The translations under genes were made by a program, and so were the position numbers. The notes beneath the pieces were generated by a model. It saw only the letters and a program-made list of their open reading frames with translations. It made no database searches and had not been told where the DNA came from. This document shows, piece after piece, positions 15,025-24,628 of a stretch of DNA of 42,930 bases; position 1 is the first letter of the stretch, and every line of letters starts with the position of its first letter. The stretch lies in assembly GCA_002454045.1 (NCBI GenBank), contig DKID01000021.1, positions 1 through 42,930 of the forward strand. The letters are read 5' to 3'. This DNA comes from Nitrospina sp. UBA6727. GTDB lineage: Bacteria; Nitrospinota; Nitrospinia; Nitrospinales; VA-1.

Positions 15025-16719
15025 CTAGTGGCGGAGCATTTCGCGGGCGTGTTGCAGGGAAGCGTCGGTGATGGTTTCCCCGCTCGACATGCGCGCCAAC
15101 TCTTCAACGCGTTCTTCGTATTCCAGCAGGCGGATGCTGGAACGGGTGCGCTTCCCCTTGCTCTCTTTTTCCACGCGGTAATGGGAAGAAGCCAGTCCGG
15201 CAATTTGCGGGAGATGGGTGATGCAAAATACCTGTTTGGTGCTAGCGACTTTTTTCAATTTGATGCCGACTTTCTCCGCCACCTTCCCGCCGATGCCGGA
15301 ATCTACTTCATCAAATATCATTACCGGGATGGTATCTTGATCGTTCAAAATAGATTTTAGAGCCAGCATCACTCGCGACAATTCACCGCCCGAAGCGATT
15401 TTAACCAAGGGGCGCAACTCCTCGCCGGGGTTGGGGGAAAACAAAAATTCCAGCGTGCCCAATCCGGTCGCTGTGGCTTGCGTTTTTTCTTCGCGGAACA
15501 GAATAAATCCATTCGGGTCAGGCGGATAATCAAAACGTACTCCAAACCGGACGTTGTCCATACTCAGTTCCTTCAATTCTTTTTCAACACTGCCGCTGAA
15601 ATTTTTCGCCGCCGACTCTCTTCTTTCAGCCAACTGGATGGCGAGTTCAGCCAGCACTTTTTCTTTTTGGCGCAGTGCTTCTTCCAGGGTTTTCATGTTT
15701 TCTGTGTTGGAAGCCAACTGCTGCAACTCTCCTGCGATTATCTCCCGGCGCTTTAAAATTTCGCCGATGTTGTTGCCATATTTTCGTTTCAGTCCGTTAA
15801 TCTCGGCAAGCCGGTCTTCAATTTCTTCCAGCCGATTAGGATTAAGTTCCAAAGATCGGTCGTAGTTGCGCAGAGATTCCACCACTTCTTCCAGTTCGTA
15901 ATACGCGGCGCGGGACCGCTCAACCGTTTCCGTCAGCGCGGGGTCAATGTCAAGAGCGGATTCCATTTCTTTCAAAACTTGCCCCAGGTTTTCCAATATG
16001 GAACCCTGTTCATCGGTTAACAGTGATTGACTTCGTTGCAGGCTTGCGCGTATTTTTTCGGCGTGTTGCAGTTTGTTGCTCTCCGCTTTGATTTTTTCTT
16101 CCTCTTGCTCCGAAAGTTCAGCCTCATCAATTTCGGAAAGTTGAAAGTTCAGGAACTCCTCCTTTTGTAACCGCTCTTGCTCATTCGTTTTCATGGCGCG
16201 GAGTTTTTTCGTCTGGGTTTGGTGGTCCGAAAAGTTCCGGGCAAACTCATCTCGGATGTCTCCGGATTTTCCGTACAGGTCCAAAAGATCGACATGGGTT
16301 TCGGGACGAAGCAGTGTCTGGTGATCGTGTTGTCCGTGGAGGTCCACCAAAAAGTTTCCGATCTTTGCCAGCGTGGAAACGGTGACCGGGCTGTCGTTGA
16401 GTAGGCATCGGTTTTTCCCGACATTGGAAATCTGGCGTTTAACAAGAAGTTCGCCCCCTTTCATCGTGACCCCGAATTCCTGAATCACGCCGAGAGTCGC
16501 GGGGTCGGCAACTTCAAATACTCCTTCCACAAAAGCCGTGGTTTCTCCGGAACGAATGGAGTCGGTATCTGCTCTATCTCCAAGCAAAAGATTCAGTGCG
16601 TCGATGATGATAGATTTACCTGCGCCGGTTTCGCCGGTCAACACGTTCAAACCTTTTTCAAAGTTCACCGCGAGATTTTCGATGATGGCGAAATTCCGAA
16701 TTCTGATTTCTTTAATCAT
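15025..16719 (-). CDS. recN: DNA repair protein RecN
   Basis: SMC-like ATPase acting early in double-strand break repair. The 564 residues match the family length. It opens MIKEIRIRNFAIIENL, with Walker A GETGAGKSII (about 30-39) and the RecN motif LHGQHDHQTLL. A long coiled coil fills the middle, then the signature LASGGELSRVMLALK (here IASGGELSRVMLALK) and Walker B VMIFDEVDSGIGGKVA. In many bacteria recN lies just after tlyA; here gpmA and a hypothetical gene come between. SOS boxes could not be recognised upstream. Confidence 0.96.
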   Translation of the reverse strand: MIKEIRIRNFAIIENLAVNFEKGLNVLTGETGAGKSIIIDALNLLLGDRADTDSIRSGETTAFVEGVFEVADPATLGVIQEFGVTMKGGELLVKRQISNVGKNRCLLNDSPVTVSTLAKIGNFLVDLHGQHDHQTLLRPETHVDLLDLYGKSGDIRDEFARNFSDHQTQTKKLRAMKTNEQERLQKEEFLNFQLSEIDEAELSEQEEEKIKAESNKLQHAEKIRASLQRSQSLLTDEQGSILENLGQVLKEMESALDIDPALTETVERSRAAYYELEEVVESLRNYDRSLELNPNRLEEIEDRLAEINGLKRKYGNNIGEILKRREIIAGELQQLASNTENMKTLEEALRQKEKVLAELAIQLAERRESAAKNFSGSVEKELKELSMDNVRFGVRFDYPPDPNGFILFREEKTQATATGLGTLEFLFSPNPGEELRPLVKIASGGELSRVMLALKSILNDQDTIPVMIFDEVDSGIGGKVAEKVGIKLKKVASTKQVFCITHLPQIAGLASSHYRVEKESKGKRTRSSIRLLEYEERVEELARMSSGETITDASLQHAREMLRH

Positions 16720-16868
16720 GGGTCTTGGAAATCCGTCTTTAAATTTAAGGGAGTCTCGTTGTCCGCAACATTATCGGTCAGACGCAGCAAAGTAAGAAGT
16801 GATTTTCGCGCGGCGGTGAAATTATTTTGAGCGTAATCCCGGCTAGTCCGAATTGGAATCCCGACCCG

Positions 16869-16910
16869 ACGCGACGGTGACGGTGGTGACAACGACGGCG
16901 GTGGTGACGG
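16869..16910. repeat. Intergenic GAC/GAT/GGC-rich low-complexity segment (copy d)
   Basis: GACGCGACGGTGACGGTGG...AACGACGGCGGTGGTGACGG: near-perfect three-base phasing of GAC, GGC, GGT and GTG units. Confidence 0.7.
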
Positions 16911-17005
16911 AAGAATCTTGCCCTCTTTATTCGCAAAAACTTTTTTCCATAAGTTGGTTTGAACGACGGGTCGGCGATATTTTTAAATTATATTATGGTT
17001 TGCGT

Positions 17006-17011
17006 TATAAT
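17006..17011 (+). promoter_or_regulatory. Candidate -10 box for rimO-glnE
   Basis: TATAAT in the AT-rich core of the divergent spacer, with a weak TTAAAT 17 bases upstream. It would give a leader of about 150 bases that includes repeat copy e. Confidence 0.3.
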
Positions 17012-17050
17012 TTCGGAAGCTTCTTAAAATTACGCGCGTGGCACCACGGC

Positions 17051-17130
17051 ACCCGTTGCCGCAGTCACGCAACGATGCCGACGGCGCGGTGATAACGCTA
17101 ACGTGGTCGCCGTCGCCGCTTCCGTTGCGG
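17051..17130. repeat. Intergenic GAC/GAT/GGC-rich low-complexity segment (copy e)
   Basis: Degenerate copy (GCAGTCACGCAACGATGCCGACGGCG...GTGGTCGCCGTCGCCG) in the presumed rimO leader. Confidence 0.5.
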
Positions 17131-17171
17131 GACCTTGGCGGCTTTCTGGAAAACTTTACCTTGAGATATTT

Positions 17172-18551
17172 ATGGAACGAAAAATGAAAAAAGTCGGCAT
17201 GGTCAGTTTGGGGTGTCCGAAAAATACGGTGGACTCCGAAAGGGTGCTGGGCGATTTGGTTTCTTCAGGATTCAACTTCACCGCGGATGAAAAAGACGCG
17301 GAGGTGATTATCGTCAACACCTGCGGATTTATCGAGTCAGCCAAAAAAGAATCAATCGATACGATTTTGGAAATGGCACGGTACAAGGTGGAGGGAAAGT
17401 GCAAGCAGTTGATCGTCACCGGCTGTTTGGCGGAACGTTATAGCCAGGAACTTCTCGACGCAATCCCGGAAATCGACCACATGTTGGGGGTGGGACAGTA
17501 TCCTCAATTAAAAAACATTATCGCCGAGACCGACTCGTTATCCAGAAACCATGTCGCCACGCCCGCGGAATATTATGAATCGTACACGGATCGATTGTTG
17601 ACCACAGCCTTTTACACTGCCTACCTAAAAATTTCCGAAGGTTGCTCCAACCGTTGCGCATTTTGCATCATTCCGAAAATGCGCGGGCCGATGCGCAGTC
17701 GTTCGCCGGAATCCATTCTTGCCGAGGCGAGCCACTTCGCCCGCAAAGGAGTCAAGGAGCTCAACTTGATTTCGCAAGACACCACCATGTATGGCTTCGA
17801 CTTAGGAATGAAAGGCGGCGGGTTGGTTCGCCTGCTTCGGGAAATGGTCAAGGTCGAAGGGTTGAAGTGGATACGACTTTTATATTGTTACCCAACCTTT
17901 TTAAACTCGGAGTTGGTGGAGTTCGTCGCGTCAGAACGAAAAGTTTGCCGCTACATCGATGTCCCTCTGCAACACACGCATGACGAAATGCTCAAAAGTA
18001 TGAAGCGGCAAGAAACCGAAGGCGGAGTCCGCAAAATGCTCGATGAAGTTCGGCGGAAAATTCCAGATGTCGCCTTGCGCACTACATTCATCACCGGGTT
18101 TCCGGGAGAGACCGAAACACATTTTCGACACATGGCTCGGTTTCTTTGCGAAATGGAATTTGACCATGTCGGAATTTTTACTTATTCGGATGAGGAGGGC
18201 ACGACCGCTTATGATTATCCAGGCAGAGTTCCTCAGCAAGTGAAAGAAGAAAGAAAAAATATCCTGATGGAATTTCAACAAGAAGTTGTCCTTCGAAAAA
18301 ACCGCGCGCGCATAGGCAAAGTAGAATCGGTTTTGGTGGAAGGTTTTGATCCGCAAGAAAACTATTTGATGACCGGACGGCTCGCTTCCCAAGCACCGGG
18401 TATCGACGGGCAAGTCCTCCTCGAAAAATGCGAAGCCGAGCCCGGGCAGATCATCCCCGTAAAAATTAAGGCGACGACGGATTACGATTTAATCGCGGAG
18501 CCGCTACAAACAGCACTTTCCCATGACCCTCGACCAAGCATTGATCCATAG
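17172..18551 (+). CDS. rimO: Ribosomal protein S12 (aspartate) methylthiotransferase
   Basis: Radical-SAM enzyme that adds a methylthio group to an aspartate of ribosomal protein S12. The N-terminal MTTase domain shows SLGCPKNTVDSE and NTCGFIESAKKESID with its iron-sulfur cysteines. The radical-SAM motif is CSNRCAFC inside KISEGCSNRCAFCIIP, followed by ELNLISQDTTMYG and YIDVPLQH; a TRAM domain closes the protein. SLGCPKN and the S12-type sequence favour RimO over MiaB. The start is ATG 17172 (459 residues) or ATG 17184; both give a normal N-terminus. The last 29 bases overlap glnE. Confidence 0.95.
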   Translation: MERKMKKVGMVSLGCPKNTVDSERVLGDLVSSGFNFTADEKDAEVIIVNTCGFIESAKKESIDTILEMARYKVEGKCKQLIVTGCLAERYSQELLDAIPEIDHMLGVGQYPQLKNIIAETDSLSRNHVATPAEYYESYTDRLLTTAFYTAYLKISEGCSNRCAFCIIPKMRGPMRSRSPESILAEASHFARKGVKELNLISQDTTMYGFDLGMKGGGLVRLLREMVKVEGLKWIRLLYCYPTFLNSELVEFVASERKVCRYIDVPLQHTHDEMLKSMKRQETEGGVRKMLDEVRRKIPDVALRTTFITGFPGETETHFRHMARFLCEMEFDHVGIFTYSDEEGTTAYDYPGRVPQQVKEERKNILMEFQQEVVLRKNRARIGKVESVLVEGFDPQENYLMTGRLASQAPGIDGQVLLEKCEAEPGQIIPVKIKATTDYDLIAEPLQTALSHDPRPSIDP

Positions 18552-21500
18552 AGTTCACCGATGCCAACCGTGGGACGAAACATTGTCCGAACCTTTACGG
18601 GACTTTGGTTTTCGTGAACCCAAGACCGCTTGGAAAAACCTCGTTGCCCTGTCTGGCCACGCCCAGTTTAAGAAGTTGTATCCCGATTTTTTCCAGACTT
18701 TTCTGGAACTGCTCGCCAGTTCGCATAACGCGGACATGGCACTGCATAACTTTGAACGCTTTGCAGAAAAATTTTCGGACAAAGATCATCTATACACGCA
18801 ACTGACCAAATCGCCTTCCCTGTTCACCGCCGTGGTTTTTTTATTTTCCGGCAGTCAGGTACTCACCGACGCCTTACTCAAAGAACCGTCGCATGTAGAT
18901 TGGTTGAGCCGACCGGAGACTCTGACCAATTCCAAATCGAAAGATATGCTGATGCGTGACTTCTACGAAATGGCCGGGGCAGAATTTCAAGGCAGCAATA
19001 TTTTTTCCGTCCTTCGAAAATTTAAAAAGAGGGAATACCTGCGCATCGGGTTGCGAGACTTGTTGGGCACGGTTGACTTCATAGAAACGGTGGAGGACAT
19101 TTCCGACCTTGCCGACGTTTGTTTGCAAGCCGCTTATGAACATGCCGACCGGGAATTGCAAAAAAAATATGGCCGCCCCGTTTATCAAGACGCAAATGGA
19201 AACTGGATGGAATCGGAGTTCGCCATTCTTGGTATGGGCAAACTGGGAGGCCGCGAACTCAATTACAGTTCCGACATCGACCTGATTTATATTTATTCTT
19301 CCAGCCAGGGAGCGACGCGCCCCTTGAGCGAAGGCGACCCATCCCTGCCCAGCATCACTAATCACGAGTACTTCACCAAACTTGCGTTGGAAATCACAAA
19401 ATCCCTCAACGAAATAACGCCAGACGGCAACGTGTTTCGGGTGGACTTAGAGCTTCGTCCCGAAGGGAAAAGTGGTGACATCGTCAACTCTCTCGCCAGT
19501 TGCGAAATTTATTACGAGTCGTTGGGAAGAACATGGGAGCGGCAGGCGCTCATCAAGGCTCGCGTTTCGGCGGGCAGTGAAAATCTAGGCAAAGAATTTT
19601 TCGAAATCATCGAACCATTTATTTACAGGAAAAACCTGGACTTTGCGGCGGTCGGAGAAATAAAGTCCATGAAATATCAAATCAATAAGAGCCTCAAGGG
19701 AAAGCACTCAAAGGGAAATATCAAACTAGGATTCGGCGGCATCCGCGAAGTGGAATTTATCGTCCAAGCCTACCAGTTGCTACTAGGCGGGAAGGATAAA
19801 AGTCTACGCGTCCGCGATTCGCTGGGAGCTATGAAAATCCTTCACGAAAAAAATATCCTAACCGCGGAGGAACATAACCGCCTCCGCGAGGCTTACATAT
19901 TTCTGCGCAATCTGGAAAACCGCGTGCAGATCACTTTCGGTCTGCAAACCAATCTTCTGCCGGATAACGAAACAGACCTCGCGGTGCTGGCTAGAAAAAT
20001 GAGGATAGCGGTCGACGGCCAGAAAAATTTAGCCGATAACCTGATGAAGGTTTACGAAAACCACACACGGTTTGTGGGGACGATGTTTGCCGAACAATTT
20101 GCGGAAAAAGAAAAACGAGAAGCGGCGGAAACATTTTCTGGGGAACGCGACCGTCCCCAAGCGGGGGAGGAACAGTTTACGGAAAACATGCTGGCGGAAA
20201 TCCCTTTGCTTGCCGACGCGAAAAAAGCGTATCGGCTTCTGAAATCTTTTTGTGACGGAGCAAAGTTTTCGCACCCTTCCGCGCAAAGCATCCGCGAGTT
20301 TTACAGCGTCCTCCCGAAAATATTTCATCATTGTCGCGGAGTACCCAAACCTGATTCCGTCATCGAGAACCTATGCCGATTCGCGGAAGCGGCCGGAGAA
20401 TCTTTTCTCAACCTGTTCCAGAACAACGAAAAGTTTCTCGAGTTGTTGCTCATACTTTTTGGAAGTAGCGGATTGCTTTCGCAAATCCTGATTAAGCGAC
20501 CCGATCTGGTGGATGTGCTGACCGACACGGAGGCCATTTACCGATTCAAGTTGGCAGAAAAAATGCGGGAAGATTTAAACCTCGCTTTGAAAACGGCCGC
20601 GGACTTTGCGTCGCGGTCGCTGGTGCTTCGGCGTGTTAAGCAAGCCGAAGAACTTCGCATCGGTACACGTTATTTGATTAAAGAAGCTGACCTCGCGGGA
20701 ACGCTGGAGGACCTTTCCAATTTTGCAGATATTTTTTTGGAGACCGTTTACCGAATCGCCTGCGCGGAACTCAAAAAAAAATCCAGCAGCCACAACGATT
20801 TTTGCATCATCGGCATGGGCAAGTTGGGCGGACGTGAATTAAATTTTGGATCAGACCTTGACGTCTTGCTGGTCTACGATGAAAGGGAAGGCGCTCCTCC
20901 GCCCGAAGGGTTCGCCAGTCATTACTCCGCCCTATCGCAGATGATTTATAAACTGACTTCGGAAATGACGGCGGCGGGGTATGCCTATAAAATTGACACC
21001 GAGTTAAGGCCCGAAGGCAAGGCGGGCGAGTTGGTGCTTTCGATTCAAGGCTACGAAAAATATTTTCAGTCCCGCGCCAGAATCTGGGAGCAGCAAGCTT
21101 TGGTGCGGGCGCGATTTGTGGCGGGCAACGTTGAGGTCGGAAAAAAATTCATCCGCGCGGCGCATCAGTTCGTTTATCGGGACAAGTTTGAATACGCGTC
21201 GCTCATAGAAATATCGCGCCTGCGGGAAAGAATGGAACAGGAACTGGCGAAAGAATCGACAAAAGGCAAGAACGTAAAACTCGGCTTCGGCGGCTTGGCT
21301 GATATTGAATTCGCGGTGCAGATTCTTCAGTTGATGCACGGCAAAAAGTTTGCGCGCCTTCGACAAACCAACACGCTTTCCGCCCTGCAAAGTTTTGTGA
21401 CTCCTGGATTGATTGACCAAAGCATCGCGGAAGAACTTCGCGACAGTTATCTTTTTCTAAGAAACTTGGAATGCGCTTTGCGGATTATTCACCAGACTCC

Positions 21501-21678
21501 CACCAACACTTTGCCGAAGGACAACAGAGAGACGGCATCTTTGGCGCGGTTACTCGGATACGAAGGGGACGCCGCCGAAACCCTTGCCGCCGCGCTACTC
21601 ACCGATTATGATTGCCACACGCAACGGGTGCGAAAACATTACCGCAAAACTATCGGCAATCTTCTCCGCGCTCACTAA
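18523..21678 (+). CDS. glnE: Bifunctional glutamine synthetase adenylyltransferase/deadenylase
   Basis: Adds or removes AMP on glutamine synthetase in response to PII and glutamine. The two nucleotidyltransferase domains are seen directly: GMGKLGGRELNYSSDIDLIYIYS near residue 237 and GMGKLGGRELNFGSDLDVLLVYDE near residue 764, each with its DxD pair. GFGGIREVEFIVQ and GFGGLADIEFAVQ follow in the matching helical domains. At 1051 residues it is a little over the ~950 of E. coli GlnE. The start overlaps rimO by 29 bases and has no strong Shine-Dalgarno, so translation may be coupled. glnA is not in the window. Confidence 0.96.
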   Translation: MTLDQALIHRVHRCQPWDETLSEPLRDFGFREPKTAWKNLVALSGHAQFKKLYPDFFQTFLELLASSHNADMALHNFERFAEKFSDKDHLYTQLTKSPSLFTAVVFLFSGSQVLTDALLKEPSHVDWLSRPETLTNSKSKDMLMRDFYEMAGAEFQGSNIFSVLRKFKKREYLRIGLRDLLGTVDFIETVEDISDLADVCLQAAYEHADRELQKKYGRPVYQDANGNWMESEFAILGMGKLGGRELNYSSDIDLIYIYSSSQGATRPLSEGDPSLPSITNHEYFTKLALEITKSLNEITPDGNVFRVDLELRPEGKSGDIVNSLASCEIYYESLGRTWERQALIKARVSAGSENLGKEFFEIIEPFIYRKNLDFAAVGEIKSMKYQINKSLKGKHSKGNIKLGFGGIREVEFIVQAYQLLLGGKDKSLRVRDSLGAMKILHEKNILTAEEHNRLREAYIFLRNLENRVQITFGLQTNLLPDNETDLAVLARKMRIAVDGQKNLADNLMKVYENHTRFVGTMFAEQFAEKEKREAAETFSGERDRPQAGEEQFTENMLAEIPLLADAKKAYRLLKSFCDGAKFSHPSAQSIREFYSVLPKIFHHCRGVPKPDSVIENLCRFAEAAGESFLNLFQNNEKFLELLLILFGSSGLLSQILIKRPDLVDVLTDTEAIYRFKLAEKMREDLNLALKTAADFASRSLVLRRVKQAEELRIGTRYLIKEADLAGTLEDLSNFADIFLETVYRIACAELKKKSSSHNDFCIIGMGKLGGRELNFGSDLDVLLVYDEREGAPPPEGFASHYSALSQMIYKLTSEMTAAGYAYKIDTELRPEGKAGELVLSIQGYEKYFQSRARIWEQQALVRARFVAGNVEVGKKFIRAAHQFVYRDKFEYASLIEISRLRERMEQELAKESTKGKNVKLGFGGLADIEFAVQILQLMHGKKFARLRQTNTLSALQSFVTPGLIDQSIAEELRDSYLFLRNLECALRIIHQTPTNTLPKDNRETASLARLLGYEGDAAETLAAALLTDYDCHTQRVRKHYRKTIGNLLRAH

Positions 21679-21684
21679 CTCTTT

Positions 21685-21719
21685 GGTCGGCACGGTCGTC
21701 ATCCCGCCGCGGTCGGCGC
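21685..21719. repeat. Intergenic GAC/GAT/GGC-rich low-complexity segment (copy f)
   Basis: GGTCGGCACGGTCGTCATCCCGCCGCGGTCGG between the convergent glnE and cimA stops; a degenerate member of the spacer family. Confidence 0.35.
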
Positions 21720-21788
21720 TTTCACTTCCCCGCGGGAGACGAATGTTTTGGAAAAAATAATGTCACGCGCCCGCGTGCAGTATCCGCG

Positions 21789-23354
21789 CTAGCGACTTTG
21801 ATTGAGTTTGTAATCGATGCTATCCACCAACGCCTGCCAACTCGCTTCGATGATATTTTCGGAAACCCCCACCGTTCCCCATTTCGAATGACGGTCGCCG
21901 GATTCCACGAGCACTCTGGTTTTAGCGCGGGTGCCTTTTTTTTCCTCGAGGATGCGCACCTTGTAATCGCAGAGGTTGACTTCTTCGAGTTCCGGATAAA
22001 ACTTGACCAAGGCTTTTTTGATGGCTTTGTCGAGAGCGTTGATCGGGCCGATGCCTTCCGCGGCAGAAACTTCTTGAACGCCATTGACCCGTAACTTGAC
22101 GGTGGCTTCGGAGACGGAGTCTTCCTTCTCTTTGCGTTTTTCAACGATGACGCGGAAGCCGATGAAGTCGAAAAAAACTTCCTTTTGTCCTAACGCGTCA
22201 CGCATCATCAAATCAAAAGAAGCCTCGGCGCCTTCATACTGAAAGCCCAGGTTCTCGGACTCTTTCAGCAATTTAAGAATTTGCTGGACCTTCGGGTCAT
22301 CGTCATCCATCGCCAATCCATACTCCTTGGCTTTGTGAAGTATATTGCTTTTTCCGGAAAGGTCGGAAACCAGAATGCGCTGATGGTTGCCCACTTTTTC
22401 GGGTTGGACGTGTTCATAGGTTTGAGAATTTTTGCGCACCGCGCTGATGTGCACGCCGCCTTTATGAGCGAACGCGCTTTTCCCTACAAACGGTTGTTGG
22501 TTCCAATGCGCCTTGTTGGCTAACTCATCCACAAACGCGGAAATATTTTTCAGAGATTGCAGTTGTTCGTCGGTGATGCAGTCCACCCCCATTTTGATTT
22601 TCAAGTTGGGGATGATGGAAACCAGGTTGGCGTTCCCGCAGCGTTCGCCAATTCCATTGATGGTCCCCTGCACTTGCTCGGCTCCAGCTTGAACGGCGTT
22701 GATCGAGTTGGCGACCGCAACCTCCGCGTCATTGTGAGCATGGATTCCCATTTTTACGCCGACGGATTTTTTAACTTCTTCAAAGATCGAACGCACTTCG
22801 TGTGGTAGCGACCCGCCGTTGGTGTCGCACAGGATGATCCAGTCGGCTCCCGCTGATTCGGCTTCCTTCACGGCTTTGAGGGCGTAGCGCGGATTATTTT
22901 TGTAGCCATCGAAAAAGTGTTCGGCGTCGAAGAGAACTTCCTCGCGGCGTTTTTTCAAATAGGCGATGCTCTCGAAAATCATGCGCAGGTTTTCATCGAG
23001 ACTGGTGGACAGCGCTTCTTTCACATGCAGGTCCCACGATTTCCCGAAGAGAGTCACCGCGCAAGTTTCGGTTTTCAGCAGGGCTTGCAGAACAACATCG
23101 TCCTCCACTTTTTTCTTCGGGTAACGCGTGCTGCCGAAGGCGGTGATCCGGGTTTGGGAAAAATTCGCCCGCCGCGCCTTCTCAAAAAAATCGACGTCTC
23201 TGGGATTTGATCCTGGCCAACCGCCTTCAACATAATGCACGCCGAGTTCGTCCAGTTTGTGGGCGATGCGGATTTTATCCTCGACGGTGAAGGAGATGCC
23301 TTCCGCCTGCGACCCGTCGCGGAGGGTGGTGTCGTATATTTTTATGGAACTCAT
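21789..23354 (-). CDS. cimA: (R)-citramalate synthase
   Basis: Condenses pyruvate and acetyl-CoA to citramalate, the threonine-independent entry to isoleucine. The HMGL-like barrel shows IKIYDTTLRDGSQAEGISFTVEDK, HYVEGGWPGSNPRD and the metal-site HAHNDAEVAVANS with GTINGIGERCGNANL; the C-terminal LeuA-type allosteric domain spans about residues 390-515. The EGGWPGSNP loop and 521-residue length mark the long CimA type rather than 2-isopropylmalate synthase. It lies 2 bases downstream of lysC and is the last gene of the operon. Feedback control by isoleucine through the C-terminal domain is usual for the family. Confidence 0.93.
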   Translation of the reverse strand: MSSIKIYDTTLRDGSQAEGISFTVEDKIRIAHKLDELGVHYVEGGWPGSNPRDVDFFEKARRANFSQTRITAFGSTRYPKKKVEDDVVLQALLKTETCAVTLFGKSWDLHVKEALSTSLDENLRMIFESIAYLKKRREEVLFDAEHFFDGYKNNPRYALKAVKEAESAGADWIILCDTNGGSLPHEVRSIFEEVKKSVGVKMGIHAHNDAEVAVANSINAVQAGAEQVQGTINGIGERCGNANLVSIIPNLKIKMGVDCITDEQLQSLKNISAFVDELANKAHWNQQPFVGKSAFAHKGGVHISAVRKNSQTYEHVQPEKVGNHQRILVSDLSGKSNILHKAKEYGLAMDDDDPKVQQILKLLKESENLGFQYEGAEASFDLMMRDALGQKEVFFDFIGFRVIVEKRKEKEDSVSEATVKLRVNGVQEVSAAEGIGPINALDKAIKKALVKFYPELEEVNLCDYKVRILEEKKGTRAKTRVLVESGDRHSKWGTVGVSENIIEASWQALVDSIDYKLNQSR

Positions 23355-23356
23355 AT

Positions 23357-24628
23357 CTAAACCGCTTTCGTTTTTTTCGTGGTTTTTCTATTTGCTTTTT
23401 TCTTCGTGCCCGCAAGCGCAAAGGCGGTGTGCAAAGTGTTGACTGCCAGTCGGGAATGTTTTTGTTTGATGATGCAGGACACTTTGATCTCTGAAGTGCT
23501 AATCATCAATATGTTAATTTTTTGCGCCGACAAGGTTGCGAAAATTTGCGCCGCCACTCCGGAGTGACTGCGCATGCCGGCTCCGACAATGGAAATCTTC
23601 GCGATCTTCGCGTCGGAACTGACTTTATCGGCGCGGATTTTTTTTGCCACTTTGTTCATGATGGCCATGGCTTCGTCCAGTTCTTCCCGTTGCAACGTGA
23701 ACGACAAGTCGGTGTGCCCTTGCTCGCTGACGTTCTGAACGATCATGTCAACGGAGATGGACGCATCCGCCAACGGCGCGAAAATACTGGCGGCGATGCC
23801 CGGTTGGTCGGGAACTTCCTTCAGGGTAATCTTCGCCTGGTTCTTGTCGCACATAATTCCGGAAACTACCGGGTGTTCCATATTCGCGTCCTCCTCGCAA
23901 ATCAAAGTTCCCTTATCTCCCTCCTTGAACGAAGACTTGACGATTAGGGGCATCTTATATTTGTGGGCAAATTCCACGCAACGGGTTTGCAAAATTTTGG
24001 CGCCGAGACCGGCCATCTCTAACATTTCTTCATACGATACCACATCCAGCCTTCTGGCTTGCGGCACCATTCTCGGGTCGCAAGTATAAACTCCGTCAAC
24101 ATCGGTGCAGATTTCGCACCGCCGCGCACCTAACGCAACGGCCAACGCGACCGCCGAAGTGTCTGACCCGCCGCGCCCCAAAGTCGTCACGTCTCCTGCG
24201 GAATTGATGCCTTGGAATCCGGCGACCACAATCACATGATTTTCTCGCAGCATTTTGCGCGCCCGTTGCGCGTCGATATTTTTGATGCGGGCGCGGGTGT
24301 GGGTGCCGTCCGTTTGTAATCCGATTTGTCTCCCCGTCATGGAAATGGCGGGAAGGCCGCGGGCTTGCAGGGCGATGGTCAGCAGCGCGGTCGAGATGCG
24401 CTCGCCCGATGACAAGAGCAAATCGATTTCCCGCCGCGCCGGATTTTTCGACAGGCTTCGCGCCATCTTCAACAGTTTATCGGTTTCGCCCGCCATGGCG
24501 GAAACCACGACGACGACGTCGGCTCCGGCTCTCCGGACTTTGGCGATTCGGTCGGCAACGCGTTCGATTCGTTCCAACGTTCCCACCGATGTGCCGCCGT
24601 ATTTTTGTACGATTAAAGATTTGCTCAT
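23357..24628 (-). CDS. lysC: Aspartate kinase
   Basis: Phosphorylates aspartate, the committed step to lysine, methionine and threonine. Kinase landmarks are VQKYGGTSVG at the N-terminus, VVVSAMAGETDKLL, SSGERIS, VAGFQGIN and GRGGSDTSAVALA. Two ACT domains follow (about residues 265-335 and 345-410, with QNVSEQGHTDLSFT and ISIVGAGMRSHSGVAAQIFATL). The last ~30 residues form a lysine/threonine-rich tail. The start overlaps the stop of the apgM-like gene as ATGA, so the two are almost certainly co-translated. Likely inhibited by lysine or threonine through the ACT domains; which one cannot be told. Confidence 0.95.
   Translation of the reverse strand: MSKSLIVQKYGGTSVGTLERIERVADRIAKVRRAGADVVVVVSAMAGETDKLLKMARSLSKNPARREIDLLLSSGERISTALLTIALQARGLPAISMTGRQIGLQTDGTHTRARIKNIDAQRARKMLRENHVIVVAGFQGINSAGDVTTLGRGGSDTSAVALAVALGARRCEICTDVDGVYTCDPRMVPQARRLDVVSYEEMLEMAGLGAKILQTRCVEFAHKYKMPLIVKSSFKEGDKGTLICEEDANMEHPVVSGIMCDKNQAKITLKEVPDQPGIAASIFAPLADASISVDMIVQNVSEQGHTDLSFTLQREELDEAMAIMNKVAKKIRADKVSSDAKIAKISIVGAGMRSHSGVAAQIFATLSAQKINILMISTSEIKVSCIIKQKHSRLAVNTLHTAFALAGTKKKANRKTTKKTKAV

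Larger units (their letters stand above)
16720..17171. other. Divergent recN-rimO spacer
   Basis: 452 bases without a convincing gene. It holds two GAC/GAT-rich low-complexity blocks (16869-16910 and 17051-17130) separated by an AT-rich stretch around 16970-17030 that may carry the rimO promoter. A 79-codon open frame across it encodes only repeat-derived sequence. Confidence 0.6.

Noticed and set aside
16853..17092. 79-codon open frame in the recN-rimO spacer
   Set aside because: It is made of the GAC/GTG-rich repeat (encoding V/T runs) and AT-rich promoter-like sequence, with no ribosome site or homology cues.
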